A stretch of 64,000 nucleotides of DNA from Anabaena sphaerica FACHB-251 (GCF_014696825.1 NZ_JACJQU010000003.1:361794-425793), one strand, 5' to 3'; counted from the stretch's first letter, positions 1 to 11,152 are shown. Numbers and translations: made by a program. Notes: generated from the sequence alone by a model not told the origin.

Positions 1-841
1 TGACAAAAAATAAGCCCCCATCATCTGTGATATGTCTAGGAAGAGTGCTAAAACTGGGACAATAACAATAGTAATCCTGAATCAAATGATCATTTCCTAT
101 GTCCAAATATCCACCTAAAATGTAATCTTCTTCATTGTATGCTTGAACCATTTGATTTATTCCATCATAATGTGGTAATATAGCCAGTAACCACACTCCT
201 CCACCGTTAGCATCTCTTCGCAAATATTTCTTTTTTGCAACTTCAAATTGAACTGTATCGGTTTTGCCCCAAGGTAATAATTTACTATCCAAAATGGGAA
301 TAAATTCATTTAACCTAGCATCTGGATGATTATTTTCTAGGTTCTTGTATTGTGCTGAACCGTTTTCCATCCACAGAATTTCTACATCTTCATTACCTAA
401 TACTTGCCAATCTCCTAATTTCACTCCTGCGGGAATAAAAGAATAGCAATGTTTAGTTAGTTTCCATTCACCTATTTGAATTGTACCTTTTAAAATAAAC
501 AGTTCTAAATCTGCTGTAAATATACCCGATGGTGCTTGAAATTGGGATGGTAAAATAACTCTGGAAGTAGACGCACCGCAATTATGCCAAGTTAGTAGTT
601 TTCGACTTCCAGATTTTACGTTATTTGGCATTCCTTTGATGAGCCATTTTTTTTCTTCTGCTATACTATTTGTGTCAAAAAATTGATATTTTCGCGGTAC
701 ATATTCTGGAGAAATAGCGGTTTTTCTGCCAGATAAATTCATTCTTCCTCTACCATCTCCACCCCAGTCTTCTTTAATGATTGGTACATTTAATAATATT
801 GCTGTTTCTGCTGAATTTGTAGAATAATGTTGATTGTCCAT
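1..841 (-). CDS. Cupin-domain protein, 3' part beyond the window edge
   Basis: An open frame runs on the minus strand from an ATG at 839-841 to the first base without a stop, giving at least 280 residues. The N-terminus reads MDNQHYSTNSAETAILLN. The visible protein has two beta-rich halves; phrases such as LELFILKGTIQIGEW, YSFIPAGVKLGDW and GGYLDIGNDHLIQDYYCYCP look like cupin strands, so a bicupin (DUF4437/ChrR-like) fold is likely. No catalytic assignment is possible: the metal-binding histidines of classic cupins are not clearly present. It lies 85 bp downstream of hisS on the same strand, with a GC-rich hairpin between them, so it is probably a separate transcription unit. The C-terminus is cut by the window edge, not by mutation. 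Confidence 0.6.
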   Translation of the reverse strand, partial: MDNQHYSTNSAETAILLNVPIIKEDWGGDGRGRMNLSGRKTAISPEYVPRKYQFFDTNSIAEEKKWLIKGMPNNVKSGSRKLLTWHNCGASTSRVILPSQFQAPSGIFTADLELFILKGTIQIGEWKLTKHCYSFIPAGVKLGDWQVLGNEDVEILWMENGSAQYKNLENNHPDARLNEFIPILDSKLLPWGKTDTVQFEVAKKKYLRRDANGGGVWLLAILPHYDGINQMVQAYNEEDYILGGYLDIGNDHLIQDYYCYCPSFSTLPRHITDDGGLFFV

Positions 842-894
842 AGATTGAAAAAAACTATTTCAAGTGGTTTCTAATTATATCAGGCAAATCATAG

Positions 895-919
895 CCCCCT
901 CCTCGCTTGCAGGGAGGGG
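895..919 (-). terminator. GC-rich stem-loop after hisS
   Basis: CCCCTCC-T at 896-903 pairs with AGGGAGGGG at 911-919 (one bulged base) around a 7-base loop. It starts 8 bp past the hisS stop on the minus strand. No U-run follows, so it may be a dispersed palindrome that serves as a weak terminator or RNA 3' end. Confidence 0.4.
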
Positions 920-926
920 TTCTGGA

Positions 927-2315
927 TTACACAAGCCTCCGTTTAACTTCCTCAGCTAAATCTGCTAAAGCTACCTCTATTTGTTCACCTGATTTCAAAT
1001 CCTTCAATGATGATTTTTCTGCTGCGGCTTCATCAGCACCAATAATCACACAAAATCTAATTCCTTGTTTATCTGCTGCTTGAAATTGTTTACCTAAAGG
1101 ACGTTTTTCAAAGTTAGTCACAACATTAATTCCGGCTTGACGCAATTGCTGTGATACCTTTAAATAAACAGGCATTAAATCCTCTTGCATATTCACTACC
1201 ACAACTTGGGTAGGTGTCGCAGATAAGGTATTAAGAATACCCGCTTTTAACAATCGACTAATTAACCGAGTTAAACCAATGGAAATGCCTACACCAGGCA
1301 TTTTTTCACCCAAAAACATCCCCACCAATTCTTCATATCTGCCACCAGAACAGATACTACCTAAGGCTTCATGTCCTATTAAAGTAGTTTCGTAAACAGT
1401 CCCAGTATAGTAATTTAAACCACGAGCAATAGATAAATCAATACAGAAACGTTTATCAGTAACCCCTAAATCTCTTACTCCATTAATTACAGTTTCTAAT
1501 TCACTAACTCCTAGATTAAATTCCTCGGCTTCTGGTAAATTTACAGCTAGGTATTTGAGTTTATCTAAAACATCATCTCTGCTACCATCAATTTTAATAA
1601 ACTCAATAATTTTTTCAGTTTGTTCGGAAGAAATACCTTCTTTCTCTAACTCTAATTTAACTTTCGCTTCCCCAATTTTTTCCAAATTATCAATTATGCC
1701 AATACAAGCTTTAATTTGGTTTTCTGCAACTCCTACAGACTGAAAGAAACCTGTGAGAATTTTTCTGTTATTGATGCGAATGACAAAATCACCAATATTA
1801 ATTGCTTCAAATATTTCGGTGATAATTGCTGGCATTTGGGCATCATATAGTAAACTGAGTTTACCACGAGCAACAACATCAATATCACATTGACGAAACT
1901 GCCGAAAACGTCCATCTTTAGCTCGTTCTCCCCGAAAAACCATATCCATTTGATAACGAGCAAAGGGAAAGGTTAATTCATTTAAATGACGCGCAATATA
2001 AGCCGCAAAGGGAACAGTTTGATCAAATTTTAAAGCCCTTGCTTCTGAACCAGTTTCGCCAGATTTATCTTTTTCGGCTTGGCGATTTGGTGGTAAAATT
2101 GGCTCAATACCATATATTATATTATCTCCTTGATTTCCCTTAGCTTGCAGCACTTCTAACCTTTCTACTGCTGGGGTTTCAATAGGTGTAAAACCATAGC
2201 TTTCAAAGACGCGACGGATTATATCTAATAGATGTACTTCTAAACGCTTTTCGCTGGGCAGAAATTCTGGAAAACCGCTAGGGGTAGAAAAATTAATTTT
2301 GTCACTTTTTGCCAT
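927..2315 (-). CDS. hisS: Histidine--tRNA ligase
   Basis: Class II aminoacyl-tRNA synthetase that charges tRNA-His in the cytoplasm; 462 residues, normal for the family. Visible signatures are the N-terminal GFPEFLPSEKRLE segment, motif 2 around FRGERAKDGRFRQFRQCDID, the HisA signature ARGLNYYTGTVYE, the GGRYEELVGMF loop and motif 3 GVGISIGLTRL, followed by the C-terminal anticodon-binding domain beginning near VVVVNMQEDLMPVY. The start MAKSDKINFSTPSGFPEF is preceded by a purine-rich stretch and matches the usual N-terminus. It lies 30 bp downstream of the GAF-PP2C phosphatase gene on the same strand, so co-transcription is possible although no functional link is known. Confidence 0.97.
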   Translation of the reverse strand: MAKSDKINFSTPSGFPEFLPSEKRLEVHLLDIIRRVFESYGFTPIETPAVERLEVLQAKGNQGDNIIYGIEPILPPNRQAEKDKSGETGSEARALKFDQTVPFAAYIARHLNELTFPFARYQMDMVFRGERAKDGRFRQFRQCDIDVVARGKLSLLYDAQMPAIITEIFEAINIGDFVIRINNRKILTGFFQSVGVAENQIKACIGIIDNLEKIGEAKVKLELEKEGISSEQTEKIIEFIKIDGSRDDVLDKLKYLAVNLPEAEEFNLGVSELETVINGVRDLGVTDKRFCIDLSIARGLNYYTGTVYETTLIGHEALGSICSGGRYEELVGMFLGEKMPGVGISIGLTRLISRLLKAGILNTLSATPTQVVVVNMQEDLMPVYLKVSQQLRQAGINVVTNFEKRPLGKQFQAADKQGIRFCVIIGADEAAAEKSSLKDLKSGEQIEVALADLAEEVKRRLV

Positions 2316-2345
2316 GCTTTTACCTTGCCGAATTAATAATTATAG

Positions 2346-3734
2346 CTATTCACAAATTTGTAAAATCACCAACGTCATATCATCCGTATTTTGCCTATCA
2401 GGACCGATGAATTCCTGAACTTTATCAAACAAATAATCGACTATTTCCTGTGGTCCGTTGCAATAACGACAGGCTGCATTAAATGAAGTAACAAAATTAT
2501 CTTCATCAAAGCGATCGCCACTAGCTGCCGCCGCATCTGTCAACCCATCTGTATAATAAATAACAGTGTCACCTGGTTCTAATAGTGCTTCCCCATCTTC
2601 ATATTGACTATTAGCATCCAAACCAATCAGCATCCCCAAAGTATCCAATCGGCTCACGGTTTTAGTAGCTGCGTGCCACCACAGAGGAGGATTATGTGCA
2701 GCATTACTATAAGATAAAACCCGCGTTTTTGGGTCATATTCTGAATAAAACATGGTGACAAAGCGGTGGGAATTTTCCAAATCCGCATACATCACACGAT
2801 TCAAATTTTGCAGAATTCCCGCAGCAGAATTACCATGTAATACTTCACCTCTGAGCATTCCCCGCAACATTGTCATAATTAAACCAGCAGGAACACCTTT
2901 ACCCATCACATCGCCAATTACCAAAGCCCAACGAGCATCTTCAGCACTACTATTATTATTCGACTTTAACTGATTATTATTTGTGGGAATAAAATCATAA
3001 TAATCTCCACCCACACGATTAGCCGGTTTACAACGTGCTGCCAACACTGCACCAGGAAGACTAGGACATTGACGCGGTAAAAGTCGGCGTTGAATTTCTG
3101 CCCCAATTTCTAATTCTTGATCTAAGCGTTCTTTTTTTCTCAGTTCTACCGCTAATTCATCATTTTCAATCGCTACCGCTGTTTGATCTGCAACCAACCT
3201 CACTAATTTTTGTCTAGTTTCTGTCCAACTATAATCTGGATCACGGCTTAAAACATAAAGCCATCCCCGTTCTGTATGCTTAACTAAAATCGCCGTACCA
3301 AAAATCTGTACATCTGGACCCAAATAGCGATGCATCTGATCATCCAAAATCCCTGTGGTTGCGGTTAGCGGCGCAGAATTGGGTAAAAGTGTAATTTGAC
3401 TGCTGGCATTTTCTAGGGCTTTGCGAATATTTTTCCGTTGTTGGCTATCTTGCCAATGTAACTGTTCTAACCTGATTTGACCATTAGGTTTATAGAGAAA
3501 CAGGGCGCTACCATCAGCATCGGTAACTCTGGTAGCCATGAGTGGAATCAGTTCCAAAAACTGATTCAAATTATTGAAGCTTCTCAGGGCAAATCCTAAA
3601 GAACTGAGCAAATCTTGAATTTTGTTCTGTTCCCGATGCAGCCTGGCCACAAGTTCTTTCAGTGCCACAACTGGAGTGACATCTGTCGTGGCACTAGTAT
3701 TAATTTCAGTGGAGTGAGAAGGAACTTGAGACAC
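2346..3734 (-). CDS. GAF domain PP2C-type (RsbU/SpoIIE-like) protein phosphatase
   Basis: 462-residue cytoplasmic protein. A short N-terminal coiled segment (KELVARLHREQNKIQDLL) leads to a GAF-like sensory domain at about residues 45-195 (VTDADGSALFLY, VRLVADQTAVAIEND), a linker helix (LRKKERLDQELEIGAEIQRRLLP) and a SpoIIE/PP2C_2 phosphatase domain at about 215-460. Metal-site motifs are present: RVGGDYYDF, VIGDVMGKGVPAG, YSNAAHNPPL, YYTDGLTDA and NTDDMTLVI. Such proteins dephosphorylate STAS anti-anti-sigma partners in partner-switching systems. No STAS or anti-sigma gene is adjacent, so the target is unknown. A 1.6 kb non-coding region lies upstream, and hisS follows 30 bp downstream. Confidence 0.88.
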   Translation of the reverse strand: MSQVPSHSTEINTSATTDVTPVVALKELVARLHREQNKIQDLLSSLGFALRSFNNLNQFLELIPLMATRVTDADGSALFLYKPNGQIRLEQLHWQDSQQRKNIRKALENASSQITLLPNSAPLTATTGILDDQMHRYLGPDVQIFGTAILVKHTERGWLYVLSRDPDYSWTETRQKLVRLVADQTAVAIENDELAVELRKKERLDQELEIGAEIQRRLLPRQCPSLPGAVLAARCKPANRVGGDYYDFIPTNNNQLKSNNNSSAEDARWALVIGDVMGKGVPAGLIMTMLRGMLRGEVLHGNSAAGILQNLNRVMYADLENSHRFVTMFYSEYDPKTRVLSYSNAAHNPPLWWHAATKTVSRLDTLGMLIGLDANSQYEDGEALLEPGDTVIYYTDGLTDAAAASGDRFDEDNFVTSFNAACRYCNGPQEIVDYLFDKVQEFIGPDRQNTDDMTLVILQICE

Positions 3735-5352
<1,618 letters not shown>

Positions 5353-6990
5353 TCACCCATTTAAAAGTGCTTCAACAAACTCATAACTAGAGAATGGACG
5401 TAAATCTTCAATTCCTTCTCCAGCACCAATAAAGCGAATCGGTAAACCTAACTGTTTGACAACAGCTAAGGCCACCCCTCCTTTAGCTGTACCATCTAGC
5501 TTGGTTAAGACAACACCGCTGAGTTGGGCAGCTTGGGAAAATACTTCAGCTTGTCGCAGTCCATTTTGTCCCAAGGTAGAATCTAGAACTAAAAGTGATT
5601 CTACATGGGCATTTGGGGCTTTTTTGTCGATGATGCGGCGAATTTTACTCAATTCGTCCATGAGGTTTTTCTTGTTTTGCAGTCTTCCAGCGGTATCTAT
5701 TAATAGTAATTCGGTTCCTCGTGATTGGGCAGCAGCGATCGCATCAAATACCACTGCAGCTGGATCTGTATTCTTCCCAGGATTAGCAATAACTTCTACA
5801 CCGCTTCTTGTTCCCCAAACTTTGACTTGTTCGACGGCGGCTGCGCGGAAGGTGTCAGCAGCACCTATTAAACATTTATAATCTGATTTTTGGGCTAAAT
5901 GAGCTATTTTCCCGATTGTGGTGGTTTTACCAGCGCCGTTGACTCCTGTAATTAACCAAATAGTTAAGTTGTCTTTTTCTGGGGCAAAGCTAGATTTTGG
6001 AGTTGCTTGATTTGGTGCATCTAGCATATCCCGGAGGATTTTTTTCAGGTAAGCGATCGCTTGTTCTGGTGGGGTGACTTCATCCCGCAGTTTTTTCTGT
6101 AGGGCATCAATAATAAAATCTGTGGCTTCTACACCCACATCTGCTTGCAAGAGTAATGCTTCAATTTCAGCTACAGCAGCTTGATTTAAAGGTCCTTGAC
6201 CAACAATTGATTTGAGTTGGTTGAGGATATTCCGCCGAGTTTTATCTAAACCTTGGCGTAATTTTTTCAGCCAGGTAATTTCTTCTATGGAAACATCTTC
6301 TGCCCGTCTGCCTTGGGCTGCCAAAACTTCTACCGACCACACAAACCCATCATCAAATTCTAGTTCGGGAATGTCTGCCTCTATCTCTGGTGTGGTTGTA
6401 GTCGATGCCAGAGTTGAGGTTGTTTCTGGTTCTTCAACTTCAACGGCACTGGCTATCAATCTTTCCTGCTTGGCTTGCCTTTCGGCGGCTGCCCGTTCTA
6501 AAAAGGATAGAGTTACTGGTTGTATATCGCTGACAGGAGTTTCTGGGCTGGTAACTTCTGATTTTTCAGTAATAGCTGCTGGTGCTGCTTGTTCATTAAC
6601 AGATGTTTCTGCCGCCTGTGTTAGTGCAGCGACCTCCCCCGCTACTGTTTCTTGCGTTTCTTCAGTAATAGGTGCTGGTGCTGCTTGTTCATTAACAGAT
6701 GTTTCTGTCGGCTGTGTTGGTGAAGTTCTTTCCTCTGTGGGAGTTTCTATGATTTCTTCAGTAATAGCTGCTTCTGCTGGTGCAGCTTCTGGAATCTGAT
6801 ATTGTTGTTTTTGCTGAATATTTTTATAGGCGGCTTTAGCATAAGCCAACAAGTCCGCCGTGTCTGGTGTGGTTTCTGCGGCTGGTTCTGGCTGTGTTTC
6901 TTGTGTAGGTGGAGTTTCCCCCTGTGGTTGTGGTGGTTGGGGGGTTTCAGAAGAATCGTTATGTTGACGGCGGAACCAATTAAAAACCAT
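5353..6990 (-). CDS. ftsY: Signal recognition particle receptor FtsY
   Basis: SRP receptor GTPase that pairs with Ffh to deliver ribosome-nascent chains to the membrane. 545 residues: a long acidic, Pro/Thr/Glu-rich A domain (about 1-220), the N domain helical bundle (about 235-330) and the G domain. G motifs are GVNGAGKTTTIGK (about 349-361), DTFRAAA (380-386), DTAGR (432-436) and TKLDG (496-500), with the closing GAGEGIEDLRPF. The A domain carries a 32-residue repeat: TSVNEQAAPA occurs twice, encoded by DNA repeats 96 bp apart. The start MVFNWFRRQ matches the usual amphipathic membrane-binding N-terminus. It follows nusB by about 145 bp on the same strand, a likely conserved pairing. Confidence 0.97.
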   Translation of the reverse strand: MVFNWFRRQHNDSSETPQPPQPQGETPPTQETQPEPAAETTPDTADLLAYAKAAYKNIQQKQQYQIPEAAPAEAAITEEIIETPTEERTSPTQPTETSVNEQAAPAPITEETQETVAGEVAALTQAAETSVNEQAAPAAITEKSEVTSPETPVSDIQPVTLSFLERAAAERQAKQERLIASAVEVEEPETTSTLASTTTTPEIEADIPELEFDDGFVWSVEVLAAQGRRAEDVSIEEITWLKKLRQGLDKTRRNILNQLKSIVGQGPLNQAAVAEIEALLLQADVGVEATDFIIDALQKKLRDEVTPPEQAIAYLKKILRDMLDAPNQATPKSSFAPEKDNLTIWLITGVNGAGKTTTIGKIAHLAQKSDYKCLIGAADTFRAAAVEQVKVWGTRSGVEVIANPGKNTDPAAVVFDAIAAAQSRGTELLLIDTAGRLQNKKNLMDELSKIRRIIDKKAPNAHVESLLVLDSTLGQNGLRQAEVFSQAAQLSGVVLTKLDGTAKGGVALAVVKQLGLPIRFIGAGEGIEDLRPFSSYEFVEALLNG

Positions 6991-7002
6991 TGCAGCAGTA
7001 TT

Positions 7003-7042
7003 ATCAGTTATTAGTTATTAGTTATCAGTTAGTTATCAGTTT
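7003..7042. repeat. TTAGTTA/TCAGTTA-type STRR upstream of ftsY
   Basis: Repeated TTATTAGTTA and TTATCAGTTA steps occupy the presumed ftsY leader just upstream of its start codon. Confidence 0.7.
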
Positions 7043-7083
7043 AATTTAATTTGCCACGTTTTCCGGGGCTGAAAGTTTTCGAG

Positions 7084-7131
7084 ATATCCTCACTTTTAAC
7101 GCACTTAAAGACCGGGGGGAAGTGAGGATAT
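7084..7131 (-). promoter_or_regulatory. 12 bp perfect inverted repeat after nusB
   Basis: ATATCCTCACTT at 7084-7095 pairs perfectly with AAGTGAGGATAT at 7120-7131 around a 24-base loop that contains a run of C (minus strand). It begins 4 bp after the nusB stop. There is no U-run, so it may be an RNA-processing or attenuation hairpin between nusB and ftsY rather than a classical terminator. Confidence 0.5.
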
Positions 7132-7135
7132 TACT

Positions 7136-7777
7136 CTATGCGGTCTGTTTCTGTTCTGTGACGCGGCGCAGGACACCATTAATAAAGCGATGCCCGTCAT
7201 CGCCACTGTAACGTTTGGCTAATTCTACTGCTTCGTTGATGGCAATACTGGCAGGAACTCCCATGAAGTTCATTTCTGCTACGGCGATTTGCAGGATATC
7301 CCTATCGATTTGGGCTAGACGTGTTACTTGCCAATCTACTAAAGCTTCAGAAATTATCTTATCAATCAGATTGCGGTTTTCATCAACGGTAATCACTAGT
7401 TCTTTAGCGTAATTACGAACGTCCCTATCTTGATTAGCTAACTGAATTAATTCTGGGAAATCAACGGCTGTACCCAATTGATTGATGGCTGTTTGGGTGT
7501 ATGTGATCGCTTCTTGGAGCATGGTTCTAGCTGTATTCAGGTCTGAAGCCCGCGTTTGGCTAGTTAAAAGGCGATCATTACTGCGTTGGAGTTCTCCTGC
7601 TGCATTATTGAGGGTGTCTTGCACTTCTGTAGTCAGAGTGCGGACTGCTCCCAGGACTAATTTGGCTACTAGTTGTTCGTCAGGCAGTTTCTCCAATTTC
7701 TTGGGGTTTACTGGCAGCTGGCTCAGGCTTAACAGTGCCAGTTCGCGCGCTATTTGCTGGGGTTTACGACGTTGCAT
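7136..7777 (-). CDS. nusB: Transcription antitermination factor NusB
   Basis: 213-residue all-helical RNA-binding protein that works with NusE (S10) at boxA sites during rRNA transcription. The N-terminus [20 protein letters not shown] and the C-terminal block [41 protein letters not shown]...FINGVLRRV are diagnostic. It is longer than the ~140-residue E. coli protein because of an inserted helical segment (about 50-110), as is usual in cyanobacteria. It sits between the DUF502 gene and ftsY on the same strand. A 12 bp inverted repeat follows its stop codon. Confidence 0.95.
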   Translation of the reverse strand: MQRRKPQQIARELALLSLSQLPVNPKKLEKLPDEQLVAKLVLGAVRTLTTEVQDTLNNAAGELQRSNDRLLTSQTRASDLNTARTMLQEAITYTQTAINQLGTAVDFPELIQLANQDRDVRNYAKELVITVDENRNLIDKIISEALVDWQVTRLAQIDRDILQIAVAEMNFMGVPASIAINEAVELAKRYSGDDGHRFINGVLRRVTEQKQTA

Positions 7778-7877
7778 GGTGGTGGTAATGGGGGAAGAAG
7801 GAATTAAGTAAATGAAGCAAACTTATCAATATATCAAGTTTGACACATTTCCACAATCAACTTTATCTGTGATGATG

Positions 7878-8588
7878 TTAGGCTTCTTCTACAGAAATAA
7901 CATGATTTTTGGTTTCTCTTGTTGACAGTGCGGCTGGTAAAACCAATGGAGATATGCCTGTATTGGGGGCAACGATACCACCTGAGACTACAATTTTAAA
8001 AGCGTCTTCTATGGACATCGAGAGGTTTACTACTTCGTCTTCTGGCACTACTGCATACCATCCAGTGGTAGGGTTGGGGGTAGTGGGGATAAAAACGCTC
8101 AACATAGGTTGATTCATCTGCGCTTGGATATCACTGCTAATTACACCAGTGACAAAGGCGATCGCCCAAATTCCCCGTCTGGGATACTCTAATAAAACCA
8201 CACGGCGAAATTTGCCGTTGGAATCTTTGAGGACTGTTTCTAATAATTGCTTGAGGGTTTTGTATACCTGACCAGCTAAGGGAATAGCTTGCAATATCCT
8301 CTCCCCAAAATCTAGCAACCACTTACCAACTATATTCCGAGCCATCAAGCCAATCACTAGGATGCTCAGTAGTGGTACAGCCAGTCCGACTACAAAATTC
8401 AGTACATTTACTAATATAGGGTGTAGACCATCAAAGGGATTCAGCTGTTTGGGGATTTGGGTGAGAAAATTAACTACCCAACTGGCAATAGTAATGGTCA
8501 GCCAGATGGTAGTTGCTAGGGGAATTACCACCAACAAACCAGCAATCAGGTCATTTTTTAAGTCCTGTTTCAGGCGTTCAATTACCAA
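7878..8588 (-). CDS. DUF502 family membrane protein
   Basis: 236-residue membrane protein of unknown function. Two hydrophobic segments are visible: about 14-38 (LIAGLLVVIPLATTIWLTITIA) and about 58-82 (ILVNVLNFVVGLAVPLLSILV), followed by a soluble part with GERILQAIPLAGQVYKTLKQ, FVTGVISSD and VFIPTTPNPTTGWYAVVPEDEV, which are typical DUF502 blocks. The likely start is TTG at 8586-8588: an AAGGAG Shine-Dalgarno sequence sits about 10 bases upstream and no ATG in frame fits the family N-terminus. It is upstream of nusB on the same strand with a 100 bp gap. Confidence 0.88.
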   Translation of the reverse strand: MVIERLKQDLKNDLIAGLLVVIPLATTIWLTITIASWVVNFLTQIPKQLNPFDGLHPILVNVLNFVVGLAVPLLSILVIGLMARNIVGKWLLDFGERILQAIPLAGQVYKTLKQLLETVLKDSNGKFRRVVLLEYPRRGIWAIAFVTGVISSDIQAQMNQPMLSVFIPTTPNPTTGWYAVVPEDEVVNLSMSIEDAFKIVVSGGIVAPNTGISPLVLPAALSTRETKNHVISVEEA

Positions 8589-9020
8589 GCCCCGATTCTC
8601 CTTTTTTTAGGCTACTAAAATTTTTGTGATTGTGTTCCCAAGTCCCTCAGAACTGGGATTTTTCGCTTAAGTTTCTTTTTAACCGGGATATAACCTTTCC
8701 AAGCCAAGCGTATGTCTTGGTTACTTCACTAGTGTTACTTTTCTTTGTAATACTTGTAAATGATTGTTGCAAGTTTCTCAGATATTACTAATCTTAACGT
8801 GCTATCTTACCAGATGCTCAAAATTGTTAAACAAAATAGGAGAGTCTGAGAATAGAGCGTTTCCCAGTTTAATTGAAGTACACACCAATTTATTTCCTGT
8901 TCCCTGTTCCCTGTTCCCTAAAACTAAAAAACTTTGTACCTTACGAGCATGGGAACTGCTATATCTAGTAAGTTACGTATTCCCAGGTGTGAAGTTTATA
9001 TTTAAGTTTTGTTAAAAAAA
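8589..9020. other. Intergenic region with CTGTTCC STRR
   Basis: Non-coding 430 bp between the DUF502 gene and the glycosyltransferase gene. It contains a short CCTGTTC heptamer array at about 8896-8920. It should hold the DUF502 promoter, but no convincing -35/-10 pair was recognised. Confidence 0.6.
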
Positions 9021-9890
9021 TTAATTTATGATTTGGCTCTCATCCTGGCTAGATTCGTCAATAACTAGGCTGGGTGTGGGTAGATATTTCATTTCCCAGA
9101 CTTTCAGTAAAATCAGGTATTCGTAGAATGTTTGTAAAGTACACCAAGCTAAACCAGGTCGTCCGTCTAAGCAGCCACCTAAGAAAAAGTACATATAAAT
9201 AAAGCGTATCATTGGTCTGACTGGTGTACGCAAAGATAAATCTTTGAGGGCGCGTCGTCTTTCTACTTCCGATTTTCCGAAAAATAAACCTCGCCAGTTA
9301 ACTTTTCCGTTTTGTAATTGATACAAAGTTTCCTTAGCTTCATCAGTAGAATAACGGTTATGTTTTTCAATCCAGCGAGTTAAGCCTTTGCTGCAAGTGT
9401 AATGAGGATAGGTTTCTTTGAGAAAGCCGGTTGCACCATCACAAACTTCTCTTTCTGTATGGCCATAGTCTGTAAACCAAACTTTACCGTGACGGAAAAG
9501 ACGTAATTGATAACGGGGATATTGGGTACTATAGCGAATCCAACGATTCATAAACATCACCCTTTCCGCAACATAGTAGGCAATATAGTCAGGATTTTTA
9601 GTTGCGGCTACGCACTCAGCAAATAGTTCAGGTGTCATTCGTTCGTCAGCTTCGAGAATGTACACCCATTCATATTTGGGAGCAACTGATTCTAACATCC
9701 AGGTGCGTTGTTTACCGTGGCTTTCAAAAGCGTGTTGGACGAGGCGGACAGGATAACGACTGGCGATTTCTACAGTGCGATCGCTACTGCAAGAGTCTAC
9801 AACCATAATGTCATCGGACAGCATTGCTGACTCAATACAAGCGGCAATATCTAGCTCTTCGTTATAGGTAAGTATGTAAATTGATAACAT
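9021..9890 (-). CDS. Family 2 glycosyltransferase (cytoplasmic sugar transferase)
   Basis: 289-residue GT2 enzyme of the WaaE/KdtX-like type, expected to add a sugar from a nucleotide donor to a lipid- or polysaccharide-linked acceptor. The GT-A start MLSIYILTYNEE, the donor-site DSCSSDRTVEIA and the metal-binding EADERM (in place of DXD) are visible. A C-terminal amphipathic or hydrophobic segment (MIRFIYMYFFLGG) could associate with the membrane. It is the last gene of the minus-strand hps-type block, about 200 bp beyond the HpsJ-like gene. It could be the locus polymerising or decorating enzyme, but it does not clearly resemble HpsE, so no symbol is given. Confidence 0.82.
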   Translation of the reverse strand: MLSIYILTYNEELDIAACIESAMLSDDIMVVDSCSSDRTVEIASRYPVRLVQHAFESHGKQRTWMLESVAPKYEWVYILEADERMTPELFAECVAATKNPDYIAYYVAERVMFMNRWIRYSTQYPRYQLRLFRHGKVWFTDYGHTEREVCDGATGFLKETYPHYTCSKGLTRWIEKHNRYSTDEAKETLYQLQNGKVNWRGLFFGKSEVERRRALKDLSLRTPVRPMIRFIYMYFFLGGCLDGRPGLAWCTLQTFYEYLILLKVWEMKYLPTPSLVIDESSQDESQIIN

Positions 9891-10086
9891 TTCTAGTTGT
9901 ATATAGATTTGACTAAATTTGAAATGTTTTGTCCCAGTGATTGATAATAAGCCGCCAACTCTAATTGACGGCTCATACTAGTTAACAATTGATACAGCAA
10001 ATTGCAGGTAAATGAAGTACAAAATAAGAGGGAAAAACCGATGAAGCAAGAGAGTTTTACTGCTGACTGCTGAGTGCTGCTATAAA

Positions 10087-10926
10087 CTAACGCGCTGGAG
10101 CTTTCCGTTTCCCGCCTTGTAAAGCACCCATACCTTTTAACCCTGTCCAACCGATGATCATATAACCGATAGATAACAATAAGCTGCTGATACCTATCCG
10201 TAGTCCAGACTTCCAAGCATTGTCTTTGGCTTGTTTTTCAGCTTCTTCTTTGCGTTGGCGAATTTGGCTGATTCTTTGTTTGGCTACTTCATTAGGATCT
10301 GTTTGTTGGGCAATAAATTTGTCCAATTCTTGGGGATTAGCTTTAAATTTCTTGAGTAATTCCTTTTGCTCTGCGGGCAGTTGAGGGTTATCAAGTGCTT
10401 GCTTGTATCTCTGCTCGTCCTTGATCAGTTCAGTAAACTGGGCTTTAGCTTGGCTTCGTGCTTGTTCTAACTGAGCTTTGGCCTGATCATTATTTAGCTG
10501 AGTGAGAAATTGAGACAGCTGGTTGTTAAGTTGAGATTCTGCTTGTTGGGCATCTTGAGAAATTTGATTGACTCTTTGTGTACTAGCTTGACGGACATTG
10601 TTGAGGTGGAGAGGAAAAATCAACAAAAACATCAAACCCAAGATGCTGGAGAGGATCAAAGATGGAAATTTTAAATTCATACCAGAGCGATCGCTACCTG
10701 TCTCCGCACTGTCAAACCAATATGCAGCCAATATCATCCCTAAACCCACCATTGGCACGATTCCCCTATCAACCAAGGCTGTTGATAAGCCGATTTGTGC
10801 TTGCTTATCAGTGGGACTGAAACCCAACAACAAAATCACAAAATCAACGAAAAAAGACAAAATACAAACTATCCCAATTACCTTGAGTGCGAGCGAAGTA
10901 TTCGAGGAAGCAACACGGTTAACCAT
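10087..10926 (-). CDS. hpsJ: HpsJ-like membrane protein with coiled coil
   Basis: About 279 residues from the preferred start MVNRVASSNTS (ATG at 10924-10926); an in-frame ATG 45 bp upstream is possible. Hydrophobic segments are SLALKVIGIVCILSFFVDFVILLLG near the N-terminus, GIVPMVGLGMILAAYW, and LILSSILGLMFLLIFPL. A long charged, Gln-rich helical region (about 120-225, QAESQLNNQLSQFLTQLNNDQ...) is followed by a last membrane span (GLRIGISSLLLSIGYMIIGW). This layout resembles HpsJ-family proteins of the hormogonium polysaccharide locus. The family call is from overall pattern and context, not from a catalytic motif. Confidence 0.65.
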   Translation of the reverse strand: MVNRVASSNTSLALKVIGIVCILSFFVDFVILLLGFSPTDKQAQIGLSTALVDRGIVPMVGLGMILAAYWFDSAETGSDRSGMNLKFPSLILSSILGLMFLLIFPLHLNNVRQASTQRVNQISQDAQQAESQLNNQLSQFLTQLNNDQAKAQLEQARSQAKAQFTELIKDEQRYKQALDNPQLPAEQKELLKKFKANPQELDKFIAQQTDPNEVAKQRISQIRQRKEEAEKQAKDNAWKSGLRIGISSLLLSIGYMIIGWTGLKGMGALQGGKRKAPAR

Positions 10927-11152
10927 ATTTTTGTAAATTTGTTGTGAATAAAACTGATTGCCATTTATCAAGTTACAACTCTTAGAGCATAAAGCCCATC
11001 AGATGGAGATTAGCTCACTGTGAGGATCGAACTTCCTATAGAAAGCCAAGACAGATTTTATCTGGTCAAAGTTTTGGTTTTAAACTATACCATATAACTG
11101 TAGTGTATTTTATCTTCAAAAAATCCTGTGTGTTTTCAACTATCATATAAGC

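Noticed and set aside
9893..10216. 107-codon minus frame near the HpsJ-like gene
   Set aside because: It overlaps the HpsJ-like gene in another frame and looks like noise.
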